NCBI GenBank assembly: GCA_044361595.1
Contig: JBIKIN010000008.1
Span: 1 to 64,000, forward strand
Length of the DNA stretch: 64,000 nt
Origin: Pseudopedobacter sp044361595
GTDB lineage: Bacteria; Bacteroidota; Bacteroidia; Sphingobacteriales; Sphingobacteriaceae
Direction of reading: 5' to 3'
Part shown: positions 44,217 to 53,742 of the stretch, piece after piece
Layout: each line of letters opens with the position of its first letter
Position numbering within the stretch: the stretch's first letter is position 1
The notes under the pieces: model-generated
Seen by the model: the letters and a program-made list of their open reading frames with translations, nothing else
Told to the model about the DNA's origin: nothing
Databases searched by the model: none
Program-made: the position numbers and the translations under genes

Positions 44217-45089
44217 CTACAAAATCCTACCCTCAGCTATATCTATTAAATATTTTCCGTAGCCACTTTTAACTAATGGCTCGCCTAATTTACGTAATTG
44301 ATTTTCATCAATAAAATTCATTCTGTATGCAATCTCTTCAATACAACCAATTTTTAAACCTTGTCGGTCTTCTATTACCTGCACAAATGTACCTGCTTGC
44401 ATTAAAGATTCGAAAGTACCTGTATCTAACCAAGCTGTGCCTCTACTTAATAAGCCTACTTTAAGTAATCCTTTTTCTAGGTAGAATTTGTTAATATCGG
44501 TAATTTCTAACTCCCCTCTAGGAGAAGGTTTTACATTTTTAGCTATTTCTACTACGTTATTATCGTAAAAATATAATCCAGGAACTGCATAATTAGATTT
44601 AGGCTTTTCTGGCTTTTCTTCTATTGAAATGGCTTTTTTATTTTCGTCAAACTCTACAACACCATACCTTTCGGGATCATGAACTGGGTATGCAAACACA
44701 ACACCACCGGTTGGGTTATTGTTAGCTTGCATTAATTTAGCCATACCATCTCCGAAGAAAATGTTATCGCCTAAAACTAAAGCAACTGCATCGTCTCCAA
44801 TAAAATCGGCACCAATGATAAAAGCTTGAGCTAAACCATCAGGACTTGGTTGTACGGAATAAGAAAACTTACATCCTAAACTCTCGCCATTCCCTAATAA
44901 CTTTTCAAAACCTGGTAAATCTTGTGGAGTTGAAATGATTAAAACCTCATTTATTCCAGCTAACATTAAAGTGGCTAAAGGATAATAAATCATGGGTTTA
45001 TCGTAAACAGGCATCATTTGTTTACTAACGGCTAATGTGAGTGGGTGCAAACGAGAACCTGTACCTCCGGCTAATATAATTCCTTTCAA
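44217..45089 (-). CDS. rfbA: Glucose-1-phosphate thymidylyltransferase
   Basis: The 290-residue protein starts KGIILAGGTGSRLHPLT, with KQMMPVYDKPMIYYPL near 23, VLGDNIFFG near 107 and EEKPEKPKSNYAVPGLYFYD near 157. It makes dTDP-glucose from glucose-1-phosphate and dTTP, the first step of dTDP-rhamnose-type sugars. The start codon is TTG exactly where the family has ATG. The rfbB, rfbC and rfbD genes are not in the window. Confidence 0.96.
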   Translation of the reverse strand: MKGIILAGGTGSRLHPLTLAVSKQMMPVYDKPMIYYPLATLMLAGINEVLIISTPQDLPGFEKLLGNGESLGCKFSYSVQPSPDGLAQAFIIGADFIGDDAVALVLGDNIFFGDGMAKLMQANNNPTGGVVFAYPVHDPERYGVVEFDENKKAISIEEKPEKPKSNYAVPGLYFYDNNVVEIAKNVKPSPRGELEITDINKFYLEKGLLKVGLLSRGTAWLDTGTFESLMQAGTFVQVIEDRQGLKIGCIEEIAYRMNFIDENQLRKLGEPLVKSGYGKYLIDIAEGRIL

Positions 45090-45146
45090 AGCGCTATATT
45101 TATTCTAATTAATGTTTTTATAGTATAGAAATGCAAAGCTAAAAAA

Positions 45147-45734
45147 TTATGCTTGATTTAAAACTTTTATATTTTCTTCTAATTCTTGATACCAAGCTTC
45201 TCCATATTTTCTAATTAATGGATCTTTTAAAAACTGGTATACTTTAACTTTATTTTCGTTTCCTAAATCACAAGCTGAGCTACAAATACTCCATCTATCA
45301 TAATGTAACATATCAAAATCTGGGTATTGGGTTAATCTGATTGGGTATAAATGACAAGAAATGGGTTTTTTCCAATTTACCTCACCTGCTTCGTAAGCCT
45401 TTTCGATAGCGCATTTGGTTATTCCGTTTTCCCAATTTACGAAAGCACATTCTTTGTTTCCATCTACACATGTGGTAGTATAATCGCCTTCAAAATCTTT
45501 TACATAGGTCCCATTTTGTTCTACAGCTTCTATCCCTTTTGCTGTCATGTAAGGTTTAACTTTTTCGTAAACCTCGTCTAATTTTGATAATTCGTCTTCG
45601 TTTAAAGGTGCTCCAGAGTCTCCTTCAATACAGCAAGCGCCTTTACATTTTTCCAAATTGCAAATAAAGTTCTCTTTGATGAGTTCCTCAGACACTAAAT
45701 GCCCACCTACTTCTATCATTACTTTTTCTTTCAT
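45147..45734 (-). CDS. DUF3109-family cysteine-rich protein
   Basis: The 195-residue product has cysteines in the pattern CNLEKCKGACC near 24-35, CVDG/CAF and CAIEK near 87-105, CHLYPIRL near 124 and CSSACDLG near 146. Together these suggest a metal or Fe-S site. DUF3109 proteins are conserved in Bacteroidota and of unknown function; I see no link to polysaccharide synthesis apart from location. The ATG at 45734 is preferred over a TTG one codon upstream. Confidence 0.85.
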   Translation of the reverse strand: MKEKVMIEVGGHLVSEELIKENFICNLEKCKGACCIEGDSGAPLNEDELSKLDEVYEKVKPYMTAKGIEAVEQNGTYVKDFEGDYTTTCVDGNKECAFVNWENGITKCAIEKAYEAGEVNWKKPISCHLYPIRLTQYPDFDMLHYDRWSICSSACDLGNENKVKVYQFLKDPLIRKYGEAWYQELEENIKVLNQA

Positions 45735-45739
45735 CAATT

Positions 45740-46240
45740 TTAAATTACTTTATTTCCTTCTTTATCTACAAGGCCCTGTTTTTTTGCAGGATTACCGTAC
45801 CAAAGCTCATGGTCATTTACCTTCTTAGTCAAAACACTTCCAGCCCCAATTAGGGCATAATTGCCTATCGTATTGCCACAAATTATGGTTGTGTTTGCTC
45901 CAATTGTTGCTCCTTTTTGGATAAGTGTTATCTTAAATTCGGATTTTTTATTGATAAATGCTCTAGGATTAATCACATTTGTGAACACCACAGAAGGTCC
46001 AATAAATACATCGTCCTCTAGAACTACGCCCTCAAAAACGGAAACATTATTCTGAATTTTTACACCATTGCCTATTTTTACATTCTTCCCAATAAATACA
46101 TTCTGACCAATTATGCAATTTTTGCCAATACTTACACCTTCAGAAATATGTGTAAAATGCCAAACCGATGTTCCTTGACCAATAGAGACATTAGTATCTA
46201 TTATTGATGTTGAATGTATAAAGAAATCAGGATTCTGCAT
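45740..46240 (-). CDS. Sugar N-acetyltransferase (WbpD/WlbB-like beta-helix)
   Basis: The 166-residue protein begins with GTSVWHFTHISEGVSIG and continues in hexapeptide repeats with NVSVFEGVVLEDDVFIGPSV and GANTTIICGNTIGNYALIGAGSV. This matches the acetyltransferases of the 2,3-diamino-2,3-dideoxy-glucuronate pathway. Its start overlaps the aminotransferase gene by 14 nt. Confidence 0.85.
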   Translation of the reverse strand: MQNPDFFIHSTSIIDTNVSIGQGTSVWHFTHISEGVSIGKNCIIGQNVFIGKNVKIGNGVKIQNNVSVFEGVVLEDDVFIGPSVVFTNVINPRAFINKKSEFKITLIQKGATIGANTTIICGNTIGNYALIGAGSVLTKKVNDHELWYGNPAKKQGLVDKEGNKVI

Positions 46241-47354
46241 TAAAAAATTGAATGATTTGCTTGCAAATATAATCTATATCTTCTATTGCTAAAAGTGAGT
46301 GTATTGGTAAAGATAAAACGGATTTACTTAATTCTAAAGCATTTTCTGCATTTGCCTGAAACTTTTGATAAGCTAATTGATGGTTTAATGGCATTGGATA
46401 ATAAATCATACTATCAATTTGTTTCTCTTTTAAATAATCTTTTAACTTATTGCGTAAATTATCTTTTACTAAAATGGTAAATTGATGCCATGCATGATTA
46501 CTATGTGCGTATTGTTTAGGTAAAACAATGTATTTTAAGTCTTTTAGTTGATCTTGATACCTTTTAGCTAATTCTTTTTTAGTGTCGATATAATGATCTA
46601 AATGATTAATCTTTACATTTAAAATTGCCGCCTGAATAGTGTCTAAACGAGAATTAACACCCACTAAATGATGATGATACTTTTCTTTTTGCCCATGACT
46701 AGCAATCATTCTAATTTTTAGGGCAAGCTCATCATCATTAGTAAAAATTGCTCCTCCATCGCCAAAACAAGATAAATTTTTTGTTGGGAAAAAAGATGTA
46801 CAAGCAATATCCCCAAAAGTTCCAAAAGATTTCTTTTCTTGGTTGAGGTTATATTTTCCACCTATTGCTTGTGCGCAATCTTCAATGATATTAATATTGT
46901 TTTCTTTAGCAATTAGCAATAAATCTTCCAAAAAAGCGCTTTGCCCAAACAAATGAACGGGTATAATCACTTTTGTATTGGCTGTAATGGCCTTTTTTAC
47001 AGATGGTATGTCTAATTGAAAATATTCCAAATCTACATCAACAAAAATAGGTGTTGCGCCTAGTAAGCACACGACTTCGGCAACGGCGATATAAGAAAAC
47101 GCAGGAATGATAACTTCATCGCCTTGTTTAATATCCAGTGCCATTAAGGCGATTTGCAGCGCATCTGTACCGTTTCCACAAGAAATTACATGCTTAATAT
47201 GAAGATATTGTGCTAAATTTTTTTCAAAGCTTTTAACATCAGGACCTTGAATATAGTTTCCACTTTTAAAAACCTGATGGGTAGCTTGCTCAAACTCTTT
47301 TTCGTGAAGCATGTATTCTGCTTCTAAATCAATCATTTTAATGGGCTTCATCAT
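46227..47354 (-). CDS. DegT/DnrJ/EryC1/StrS-family sugar aminotransferase
   Basis: The 375-residue PLP enzyme has GNGTDALQIALMALDI near 62, EDCAQAIGGKY near 157 and the PLP lysine in FFPTKNLSCFGDGG near 190. It transfers an amino group to a keto-sugar nucleotide (WbpE/WlbC type). It is coupled to the dehydrogenase gene upstream (4-nt overlap) and the acetyltransferase gene downstream. Confidence 0.92.
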   Translation of the reverse strand: MMKPIKMIDLEAEYMLHEKEFEQATHQVFKSGNYIQGPDVKSFEKNLAQYLHIKHVISCGNGTDALQIALMALDIKQGDEVIIPAFSYIAVAEVVCLLGATPIFVDVDLEYFQLDIPSVKKAITANTKVIIPVHLFGQSAFLEDLLLIAKENNINIIEDCAQAIGGKYNLNQEKKSFGTFGDIACTSFFPTKNLSCFGDGGAIFTNDDELALKIRMIASHGQKEKYHHHLVGVNSRLDTIQAAILNVKINHLDHYIDTKKELAKRYQDQLKDLKYIVLPKQYAHSNHAWHQFTILVKDNLRNKLKDYLKEKQIDSMIYYPMPLNHQLAYQKFQANAENALELSKSVLSLPIHSLLAIEDIDYICKQIIQFFNAES

Positions 47355-48610
47355 AGTCTGGCATCGGCAAATTTTCTATCAATAATAGATTTAGTATCAA
47401 AAATCACAGCATCATTATCTTTAAATTCTTGATAATTTATGGTTAGAAATTCTTGATGCGCTACGGTTATGATTACCGCTTGATATATTTTAGGGTCTAT
47501 TTGATTGATTAGCTGAATTTGATAATCTTTCTCTACTTCTTGAGCAATTGCCCAAGGGTCATAAACATCAACTTCTAAATCAAATTGTTTTAATTCTTTA
47601 TGAATATCAATTACCCTCGTATTTCTAATATCTGGACAGTTTTCTTTAAATGTAAAACCTAATATCAACACTTTACTCTGGCTAATTTTATGATCTTTTT
47701 TGAGCATCAATTTAATGAGTTTGTTTGCTACAAACAATCCTATATTGTCGTTCACTCTTCTGCCAGAAAGAATTACCTGTGGGTGATAACCTAAAGACTC
47801 TGCTTTATGCGCTAAGTAATAAGGATCTACTCCAATACAATGCCCACCAACTAAACCAGGTTTAAATTTTAAAAAATTCCATTTAGTTGCAGCAGCGTCC
47901 AAAACATCATTTGTATCAATGTCTAATCTATCGCATATTAATGCTAGCTCGTTTACAAAAGAAATATTAACGTCTCGCTGGGCATTTTCTATCGCCTTAG
48001 AAGCTTCTGCCACTTTTATACTAGGAGCCAAATAAGTTCCGGCTGTAATGATTGTTTGATATAATTGATTAATTTCTTGTGCAATTTGAAGGGTTGAACC
48101 CGATGTTACTTTGCAAATCTTTGTTAGCGTATTAATTTTGTCTCCCGGATTAATACGCTCTGGAGAATATCCAACAAAAAAATCTTGATTATACTTTAAC
48201 TTACTTTCATTCTCTAAAATTGGAACACAATCTTCCTCTGTACAACCAGGATAAACAGTAGACTCGTAAATTACAATATCGCCTGCTTTTAAGAACGAGG
48301 CTATCATTTTTGTAGCAGTTAACAAATAACTTAAATCCGGCGCTTTAAACTGATTAATTGGAGTAGGAACTGTAATGATATAGGTATTTGCTTCTGACAA
48401 GCAATCTAAAGTAGAAGAAAAAGTTAACTTTTTAGACGCTGTAATTTCTATAGGTGTTATTTGTTTTGTTACATCTATTCCTGATTTTAAACTTTCAATT
48501 CGATGTAAATCTATATCAAAACCAATCGTTTTAAAATGATTTCCAAAAGCAACAGCCAAAGGTAAGCCAACATATCCCTGACCAATAACTACAATTTGAT
48601 GATTTCGCAA
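47351..48610 (-). CDS. UDP-N-acetylhexosamine 6-dehydrogenase (WbpO/TviB-like)
   Basis: The 419-residue protein has VVIGQGYVGLPLA at the start, TVPTPINQFKAPDL near 78, SPERINPGD near 148 and the catalytic Cys in GGHCIGVDPYYL near 256. It oxidises C6 of a UDP-N-acetyl-hexosamine to the uronate. The start is TTG, since a stop lies eight codons upstream with no ATG between. It is preceded by an unusual run of six G (48615-48620) that may act as a ribosome site or hide a miscount. It is the first gene of the amino-uronate trio. Confidence 0.92.
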   Translation of the reverse strand: MRNHQIVVIGQGYVGLPLAVAFGNHFKTIGFDIDLHRIESLKSGIDVTKQITPIEITASKKLTFSSTLDCLSEANTYIITVPTPINQFKAPDLSYLLTATKMIASFLKAGDIVIYESTVYPGCTEEDCVPILENESKLKYNQDFFVGYSPERINPGDKINTLTKICKVTSGSTLQIAQEINQLYQTIITAGTYLAPSIKVAEASKAIENAQRDVNISFVNELALICDRLDIDTNDVLDAAATKWNFLKFKPGLVGGHCIGVDPYYLAHKAESLGYHPQVILSGRRVNDNIGLFVANKLIKLMLKKDHKISQSKVLILGFTFKENCPDIRNTRVIDIHKELKQFDLEVDVYDPWAIAQEVEKDYQIQLINQIDPKIYQAVIITVAHQEFLTINYQEFKDNDAVIFDTKSIIDRKFADARL

Positions 48611-48730
48611 TTTCCCCCCGTATAAAATTTAAAATCCTAAAGTAATAAGATTAAACATCAATCTCTAAATTAAAGATATTAATTAAGTTTATATGATTAC
48701 TAAATAGATGTTTTAGAATCTAGTAAAACT

Positions 48731-48769
48731 AAAAAAGCTTCTAAACAATGCGTGTTTAGAAGCTTTTTT
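48731..48769 (-). terminator. Terminator after the amidohydrolase pair
   Basis: A perfect 16-bp stem (AAAAAAGCTTCTAAAC and its complement) with a 7-nt loop lies 19 bp beyond the stop of the 48788 gene. It separates the amidohydrolases from the polysaccharide locus. Confidence 0.88.
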
Positions 48770-48787
48770 ACTATTCAGATTAAAGTC

Positions 48788-50086
48788 TTATTCGCCTTTA
48801 ATACCGTATTTGTCAGCATATTTCTTATATAAATCCTTTTGAACGTTATTCAAATCAATCATCCTGCCTTGAATAAAAGCGGTGTTAATTTGGTTCCCTA
48901 ACATATCTAAGGCATCTCCATTAGAAATTAAAATATTAGCGTCTTTACCTACTTCTAAAGTTCCTGTAAGATTATCTATACCTAATATTTTAGCTGTATT
49001 TGAGGTTATGGTTGCTAAAGCTTCTTCTTTAGTTAAACCATGAGCCGCCGCTGTACCCGCCATAAATGGCAAGTTACGTTGTTGCCAATAGCCACTTACA
49101 CTCATGGCGACCAAAATACCTGCATCATGCAAAATTTTTGCATTTTTATAAGGTAAGTAAACATCATCATCTTCGTTATTTGGCAAGGCATGACTTTCGC
49201 CCATAATTACTGGGATTTGGTGTTCTTTTAAGAAAGTTGTTACCTCTGTAGCTTCTGTAGCGCCAACTAATACCGGTTTAATACCAAATTCCTCGAAGAA
49301 TTTTACTGCTAAAATAATATCTTTTTGATCATTTACACTTACAAATGCTTTTTTCTCTTTAGTAAATAAGCCCCTCATAGCTTCAAAACGAGCATTAAAA
49401 ACAGTTACTTTACTAGCCTCTGCATAAGATTTTGCTTCTAAAAAATAACTTTTAATCTCGGCAATTTGACTTTGATATCTTTCTTTTTGTTGTTCCTCTG
49501 AAGCACCGCCCGCTCTTCTTCCGCTTCTAATTGCAGCACTTGGCCAATTAAAATGTATAGCGATATCCTTTTTGTATGCAGCATCTTCCCAATTCCATCC
49601 GTCTAATTGCATTACTGAAGATGTACCGGTTACTAAGCCTCCTTCTGGAGTAGCTTGGGTAATTAAAACTCCGTTAGAGCGTACTGTAGGAATAATTCTG
49701 GAGTCAGTGTTGTAGGCAATAATGGATCTTACATGAGGGTTAATTACTCCTGTTTCTCTTGAATCTCTAGTTGCCCTAACAGATTCTACTTCTGTTAAAC
49801 CCATGGCATTAACCGGCGCAATAAAACCCGGATAAATATGCTTACCGTCTGCTTTTATAGTTTTTACACCTTGCGGTGCTGCATTTCCTTCTTTAACGTC
49901 AGTGATTTTTCCGTTTGTAAATACAATGGTTCCGTTGTTAATTACTTTACCATTACCTACATGTATGGTTCCTCCTGTTATTGCAATAGTTTCTGATTGC
50001 TTGGGTGCAGGCGATATGGTAGGCTGACTAAATGCTGTTTGTGCAAACAAACAAGCTAAAACTGATATATATTTAAATTTTTTCAT
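48788..50086 (-). CDS. Secreted amidohydrolase-superfamily protein lacking the HxH metal motif
   Basis: The 432-residue product has a signal peptide (ending QTAFSQ) and the amidohydrolase fold: TGGTIHVGNGKVINNGTIV, DGKHIYPGF, and a C-terminal GTLEVGKDANILI. Where active members have the HxH ligand pair it reads IAPVNAMGL, and the later Asp region reads VSGYWQQRNLP. It is probably catalytically altered. It lies 13 bp after the larger amidohydrolase gene, so the two may form a complex. Confidence 0.83.
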   Translation of the reverse strand: MKKFKYISVLACLFAQTAFSQPTISPAPKQSETIAITGGTIHVGNGKVINNGTIVFTNGKITDVKEGNAAPQGVKTIKADGKHIYPGFIAPVNAMGLTEVESVRATRDSRETGVINPHVRSIIAYNTDSRIIPTVRSNGVLITQATPEGGLVTGTSSVMQLDGWNWEDAAYKKDIAIHFNWPSAAIRSGRRAGGASEEQQKERYQSQIAEIKSYFLEAKSYAEASKVTVFNARFEAMRGLFTKEKKAFVSVNDQKDIILAVKFFEEFGIKPVLVGATEATEVTTFLKEHQIPVIMGESHALPNNEDDDVYLPYKNAKILHDAGILVAMSVSGYWQQRNLPFMAGTAAAHGLTKEEALATITSNTAKILGIDNLTGTLEVGKDANILISNGDALDMLGNQINTAFIQGRMIDLNNVQKDLYKKYADKYGIKGE

Positions 50087-50099
50087 TGTCTTGTAGCTA

Positions 50100-53000
50100 T
50101 TAATATTGTTTGTTGTTTACCATGTAATCCTCAACCATGGTATCGCAAGTATCTAAACTTGGTCTAGTAAATGTTGGGCGTTGAGTGCGAGAACCGCCAC
50201 TTTTTGCATCTAACATTTTTTGGATTAGTCTAGCCTCATCAGCCTTTAAGCTTTTCATTTTCTCGGCATTTAAATCAATATCCCAATACTTCACGCCATC
50301 AACAAATGTTTTCTCGGCTTTAGCATAAATAGATAAAGGATTATCAGACCAAAGTACAATATCAGCATCTTTTCCAATCTTAATACTTCCTACTTTGTTA
50401 TCTATTCCAAGCATTTTAGCAGGATTTAAAGTCACAAATTTAAAAGCTTCTTCTTGGCTCACATTACCATACTTTACTGCTTTACCAGCTTCTTGGTTTA
50501 ATCTTCTAGCCATTTCTGCATCATCAGAATTGAAAGCGGTAAGTACGCCTACATCATGCATAATTTTTCCGTTATAAGGAATTGCATCCCATACTTCCAT
50601 TTTATAGGCCCACCAATCAGAAAAAGTTGACCCAGCAATACCTCTTTTAGCCATTTTATCGGCCACTTTATAGCCTTCTAAAATGTGTGTGAATGTATTT
50701 ATTTTGAAGCCCATGCTATCAGCTACATTCATCAACATGTTAATTTCTGATTGTACGTAAGAGTGGCAAGTAATATGCCTAGTATCGTTTAAGATTTCAA
50801 CTAAGGCATCTAACTCTAAATCACGACGTGGAGCAGTTAATCCACTTTTGTTTTTTGCAGCATTGTAAGCAGCCCATTCATTTTTGTATTCTTTAGCTCT
50901 TGTAAATGCATCAACAAAAACTTGCTCAACACCCATTCTTGTTTGTGGGAAACGAATGGTATTAAAATCGCCCCAGTTACTTTGCTTTACGTTTTCGCCT
51001 AAAGCAAATTTGATAAAGCCTTCCCATCCACTAAATTTTAACTCTTCTGGTGTTTTTCCCCATCTTGTTTTAATGAGTTGAGTTTGACCACCAATTGGGT
51101 TTGCACTACCATGTAGTAAATGCGTAGTAGTAACACCACCTGCTAGCTGTCTGTAAATATTGACATCTTCTGAATCTAATACATCACCAATTCTAACTTC
51201 AGATGTTACAGCTTGGGTTCCTTCGTTTACGCCACTGCTAATTGCAATATGAGAGTGCTCATCAATAATACCAGTGGTTAAGTGTTTTCCCGTTGCATCA
51301 ATAACTTTAGCTGTACCGGCTGCTAAATTCTTACCTACAGCTTTAATTTTACCGTTTTCTATTAAAACATCGGTATTGGCTACAATACCTTCTTTTTCGT
51401 TTGTCCAAACGGTCGCATTTTTAAACAAAACAGTTTCTTGCTTAGGCATTTCTTTGTTTCCGTAGGCAACAAAAGGAAACACCACTTCTCCAATTTCAAC
51501 TTTAGGTTTCGCATCTTCCTTTTTAGCTCTTTCTTTAAAAGCATTTTTAAAAGTTGCCGTAAATTGGCTAGTTGTTCCATCGGCTAAAACAGCTTCTCCT
51601 TTAAAAATGATTGGATTACTTTGGTCTAAATAACCTGAGAGTCTAGTTACCCCATCAGGTTTGTTTTTCAAATCAAAGTACATACTTAATAAATCGCCAT
51701 TACGATTTAAAGTACCCTTAACCTTAACACTATCAGCACCTGTACGTTCTATGTTTAAATCATAAGCACCAACGGTACCGCCAATTTTCATGGTTAAATT
51801 ACCTAAACCACCTATCAATAGGTTATAGTCGCCACGTAAATCTTTTACATCCATTTGAGCAACTACAAACTTGCTACCTTGTACCCAATTTTCGTAAATG
51901 ATATTTCCTTTTTTGAAAAGTGAATCGGAAGTGATTAAGAAGTTAGCTTCTTTTCCTTTAGCTATTGTACCTACTTTACCGTCTATACCTAATATTTTTG
52001 CTGGTGTTTCTGTTAAGGCTTTTAATGCTTGTTTTTCTGATAAACCATGATCTATTGCTGTTCTTAGATTAGTCCAAAAGTCTCTGCTACTTTCTAAATC
52101 GGCCATAGTGATGGCAAATTCAATACCTGCTTTTTCTAGTGCAGCTGGATTTGTAGGAGCCATTTCCCAATCTTTCATTTGAGCATAAGTTACCCCTTTT
52201 GCATTTGATGGATCTTCTACATCATAAGGTTTTGGGAAATTAATTGGAATAATAAATTTACCACCTGTAGCTTTAATAGCATCTATTCTTTGATACTCGT
52301 TACCGCCCGATTTAAATATATATTGCTTCCCAAATTCATCGCCAATTTTATCGGCTCTAAGTACATTTTCCCAATCGCTAGCTTCAAAAACTTGGGTTAA
52401 ACTTTGTTGCTCATTAAATTTATTTAAAGATATGTTATACTCCTTATTTTGACTCTTGTACCAAGAAGCATCTAAATAGGTTTGTCTAATTAAAGCAATA
52501 GCTCCCATTAAAGAGCCAGGATAATCTGTTTTTGCAGTGCCTTTGCTAAAAGAGTAATTTGCAGCAGTTGTAGGATTTAGAACTACCCAAAGTGGGCTTT
52601 CTGTACCGAGCGTTACAGCTGCGGAAGTTCCACGAGCTATACCGTCTTTAATCAATGTATTTACAGTTCCGAAACCATTTTTCTTTAAATCTTCAGCTTT
52701 TTTAGAATCGATATTGAAAATACTATTTACTTCCATTTCTGGCCTAATGGCTTCATTCCAAGCATAGGCGCCCGGTTTTGTAGAAACTAAAACTGGCTGT
52801 GAGCCTCTGAAATTAAAACTCTGACGTGGCGCTTCTGGCAAACCGTAAGTAGTATAAGCATCAATTAAAGACGGATAAATAAATTTACCCTTTAAATCAA
52901 TTACTACATAACCTTTAGGTATGCTTAGGTTAGTGCCAACACTCTCAATTTTACGGTCTTTAATAATTAAAGTACCATTAGTTATGGTTTGGCTAGAACT

Positions 53001-53135
53001 AACCACAATATTTGCATTGATGAATGCAAATTGTTTAGCTCTAATATCATAAGAGCCGTTAACGGGATACGTTTCTTGTGCCTTTACAAAGCTTAGCACA
53101 AATAAAAACGAAAATAGTAGGAGAATTTTCTTCAT
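50100..53135 (-). CDS. Large secreted protein with two amidohydrolase domains
   Basis: The 1011-residue product has a signal peptide ending SFVKAQ. The first amidohydrolase-like half (about 25-410) reads PSLIDAYTTYG where HxH is expected and is probably inactive. A beta-rich linker spans about 420-560. The second half keeps HSH in IIDEHSHIAIS, further His in ITCHSYVQ and FTHILEG, and the Asp in FNSDDAEM. It is probably periplasmic and cleaves a peptide- or imide-like bond; the substrate is unknown. It heads a two-gene operon. Confidence 0.88.
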   Translation of the reverse strand: MKKILLLFSFLFVLSFVKAQETYPVNGSYDIRAKQFAFINANIVVSSSQTITNGTLIIKDRKIESVGTNLSIPKGYVVIDLKGKFIYPSLIDAYTTYGLPEAPRQSFNFRGSQPVLVSTKPGAYAWNEAIRPEMEVNSIFNIDSKKAEDLKKNGFGTVNTLIKDGIARGTSAAVTLGTESPLWVVLNPTTAANYSFSKGTAKTDYPGSLMGAIALIRQTYLDASWYKSQNKEYNISLNKFNEQQSLTQVFEASDWENVLRADKIGDEFGKQYIFKSGGNEYQRIDAIKATGGKFIIPINFPKPYDVEDPSNAKGVTYAQMKDWEMAPTNPAALEKAGIEFAITMADLESSRDFWTNLRTAIDHGLSEKQALKALTETPAKILGIDGKVGTIAKGKEANFLITSDSLFKKGNIIYENWVQGSKFVVAQMDVKDLRGDYNLLIGGLGNLTMKIGGTVGAYDLNIERTGADSVKVKGTLNRNGDLLSMYFDLKNKPDGVTRLSGYLDQSNPIIFKGEAVLADGTTSQFTATFKNAFKERAKKEDAKPKVEIGEVVFPFVAYGNKEMPKQETVLFKNATVWTNEKEGIVANTDVLIENGKIKAVGKNLAAGTAKVIDATGKHLTTGIIDEHSHIAISSGVNEGTQAVTSEVRIGDVLDSEDVNIYRQLAGGVTTTHLLHGSANPIGGQTQLIKTRWGKTPEELKFSGWEGFIKFALGENVKQSNWGDFNTIRFPQTRMGVEQVFVDAFTRAKEYKNEWAAYNAAKNKSGLTAPRRDLELDALVEILNDTRHITCHSYVQSEINMLMNVADSMGFKINTFTHILEGYKVADKMAKRGIAGSTFSDWWAYKMEVWDAIPYNGKIMHDVGVLTAFNSDDAEMARRLNQEAGKAVKYGNVSQEEAFKFVTLNPAKMLGIDNKVGSIKIGKDADIVLWSDNPLSIYAKAEKTFVDGVKYWDIDLNAEKMKSLKADEARLIQKMLDAKSGGSRTQRPTFTRPSLDTCDTMVEDYMVNNKQY

Positions 53136-53742
53136 AAAAAAAGTTTAGACTTTAAATTTAAATAGATTATCGATAATCTGTTATTATTAACTGTAATTTT
53201 TCTGTTCAACACATCTAGTTAAATTGATTTAAACAATGGAAATTATCATAAAGAGAAACTCAATTCAAACTATTCAAAAGAGTTCATTGAATAAATATAT
53301 TCCATATTTTTAATGATTTAAATCTTTGTCACTTTTTTTCCGCAAAAAAGTAACCAAAACCCGAGCGGAGCGAACACATGAGTGCCTTTAAAAATAAAAA
53401 CAACGAATAAACTCTCCGCTACGTTTGTTGCTACAAAGTTTCTGCTTTTACTTCCTTTTGTGCTAGTCGCAACAAACAAGGCGGAATCATCACCTAACGG
53501 TTGGTTGTGCTTTTACTGGGTGGGTTACCTTGCAGAACCACTCAATAAACCACTTTAGTCTTTGAAAGAAACTGTCTTAAAAAACTATCTTTAACTTAAA
53601 CACTTTCAATCAAGGCGTTTCTGAATAATTTAGTTTCACTCTGATCCAAAGAGTAACTTATAATTAACTTGCTTTAGGGCATTTTTTACTATAATAGGTG
53701 CAATTAATTAAAATCGAATTAAATTAGCTTAGTTAAAAATAT
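53136..53742. repeat. Repeat-bearing intergenic region between the amidohydrolases and dtd
   Basis: No gene is supported in these 607 bp. GTCACTTTTTT...AAAAAAGTAAC at 53328-53354 is a hairpin of a type frequent between Bacteroidota genes. A longer imperfect hairpin pairs CCGC-GTTTGTTGC (53416-53431) with GCAACAAAC-GCGG (53469-53484), with 3-nt internal loops and a 37-nt apex. The last 100 bp should contain the dtd promoter. Confidence 0.55.
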
